Assembly (NCBI GenBank): GCA_012511355.1
Contig: JAAZGG010000027.1
Coordinates: forward strand, 1-5,572
DNA from: a bacterium
GTDB lineage: Bacteria; Bacillota_I; Bacilli_A; RFN20; UBA1709
Reading direction: 5' to 3'
DNA: 5,572 bases
The translations under genes and the position numbers were made by a program. Position 1 is the stretch's first letter, and each line of letters starts with the position of its first letter. Positions 5,177 to 5,572 of this stretch are shown in pieces. The notes below the pieces were generated by a model. It made no database searches and was not told the origin of the DNA. It saw only the letters and a list, made by a program, of their open reading frames with translations.

Positions 5177-5326
5177 TTAAGACTCTGGATGACTAGCATG
5201 CGCCTGTTAAAGGATGGCTAATTTATAGTCGGTGCTAATGACGCTACGAGTCCGTTTTTTTAGTGTGGGATAGGGTTTGAACTGAGGCTCAATGATAGTA
5301 GCCGGTTTTGGCATAATTGTTCTCAT
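5177..5326 (-). pseudogene. IS3-family orfA remnant, interrupted by stop codons
   Basis: From the ATG at 5324-5326 the minus strand encodes 39 residues ending at TAA (5207-5209). The segment KKRTRSVISTDYKLAIL matches the start of the helix-turn-helix DNA-binding domain of IS3-type orfA proteins, in which R-x-x-S/T-x-x-YKL-x-IL is followed by a QAD/EAD-type helix. After the stop the same frame continues QAHASHPES to a second TAA (5177-5179), so the first stop probably replaced a Gln codon. Normal orfA proteins are around 100 residues or more, so most of the gene is missing. A weak AGGG ribosome site lies 5 bases before the ATG. Decay of 5101-5207 blurs the junction with the DUF1902 gene. Confidence 0.6.
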
Positions 5327-5359
5327 GAATGCCCTGCTATTTATATTATTTTAAAATTA

Positions 5360-5384
5360 GTTGGCCAGGTCTATGTTGATATAC
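5360..5384 (+). repeat. Probable degenerate left end (IRL) of the orfA-bearing IS remnant
   Basis: Lying 34-58 bases outside the orfA start, this segment aligns without gaps to 116-140, the IS right end at the left of the window, sharing TGGC and GTTGA-x-AT at fixed spacing. Its orientation is the one expected for an IRL read outward. The match is partial, so the element is related or decayed rather than an identical copy. Confidence 0.35.
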
Positions 5385-5385
5385 A

Positions 5386-5408
5386 GGGGTAACCTATGAA
5401 CCTACCCC
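5386..5408. other. 6-bp hairpin GGGGTA/TACCCC
   Basis: GGGGTA (5386-5391) and TACCCC (5403-5408) flank an 11-base loop. It lies directly outside the presumed IS end, between the two IS remnants, with no U-tract on either strand. It may be part of an IS terminus or simply chance. Confidence 0.3.
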
Positions 5409-5471
5409 ATTCTTAACACAACCCGAAAGTAGAATATGCTCTCAGCCTGTAGTTAACAGGACTTAAACGTT

Positions 5472-5572
5472 TCACCGACTCATGCCAACATCAATGCCAA
5501 GGATCTCACGATTGAAGTCATCAATCACATTCAGCGTGCGAAAGCGGCGCTGATTTGTCAGACCATCTGACA
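5472..5572 (-). pseudogene. Fragment of a second IS3-family orfB transposase, truncated, running off the window
   Basis: The minus strand from 5570 to a TGA at 5472-5474 encodes 32 residues. They include QRRFRTLNVIDDFNREILG, a conserved block of the IS3-family rve integrase core just after the first catalytic Asp, which would lie beyond the window edge. A full orfB continues well over 100 residues further, with the second Asp and the Glu, so the stop after GIDVGMSR shows a truncated or recombined gene. Downstream frames carry no continuation. The sequence type differs from the orfB tail at 1-105, so this is a different IS3 subgroup. Confidence 0.7.

Overview
The window is AT-rich DNA with Shine-Dalgarno-led bacterial genes. 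A UPF0227 (YqiA/YcfP-type) esterase and IS3-family debris suggest a gammaproteobacterium, possibly of the Moraxellaceae (Psychrobacter-like). That placement is inferred from gene style only. The layout is an accessory-gene stretch bordered on both sides by IS3-family insertion sequence remains.

Left edge (1-143): the last 34 codons of an IS3-type orfB transposase on the + strand, followed by a probable IS right end. Next (272-2044, minus strand) is a 590-residue single-chain GmrSD-type protein: a DUF262 domain with DGQQR motif plus a DUF1524 HNH-like domain. It is a candidate modification-dependent (type IV) restriction or anti-phage nuclease. Its likely promoter lies over an older terminator-like hairpin that follows a short coding-like tail. 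The 418-base gap behind it (2045-2462) holds that hairpin, a 12-bp tandem repeat and two overlapping 10-bp inverted repeats.

Middle (2463-4659): an unrecognised 158-aa protein (minus); a divergent two-gene + strand unit with a UPF0227 alpha/beta hydrolase and a lysine-tailed WDPIG/DEY protein 17 bases later; then a convergent unrecognised 144-aa protein (minus). The last two genes end head-on, 7 bases apart, and an 8-bp hairpin contains both stop codons.

Right part (4660-5572): a divergent promoter region, then an 85-aa DUF1902/HicB-like antitoxin-type protein with no HicA toxin beside it in the window. Downstream are remains of two IS3-family elements on the minus strand: the start of an orfA broken by a stop codon, and a piece of a different orfB running off the edge. 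The outer end of the orfA remnant aligns without gaps to the IS end at the left of the window, in the orientation expected of related IS termini.

No CRISPR array, tRNA or rRNA was seen. The best candidates for accessory biology are the solo GmrSD-like nuclease and the orphan antitoxin-like gene. No multi-gene novel system can be demonstrated from this sequence alone.
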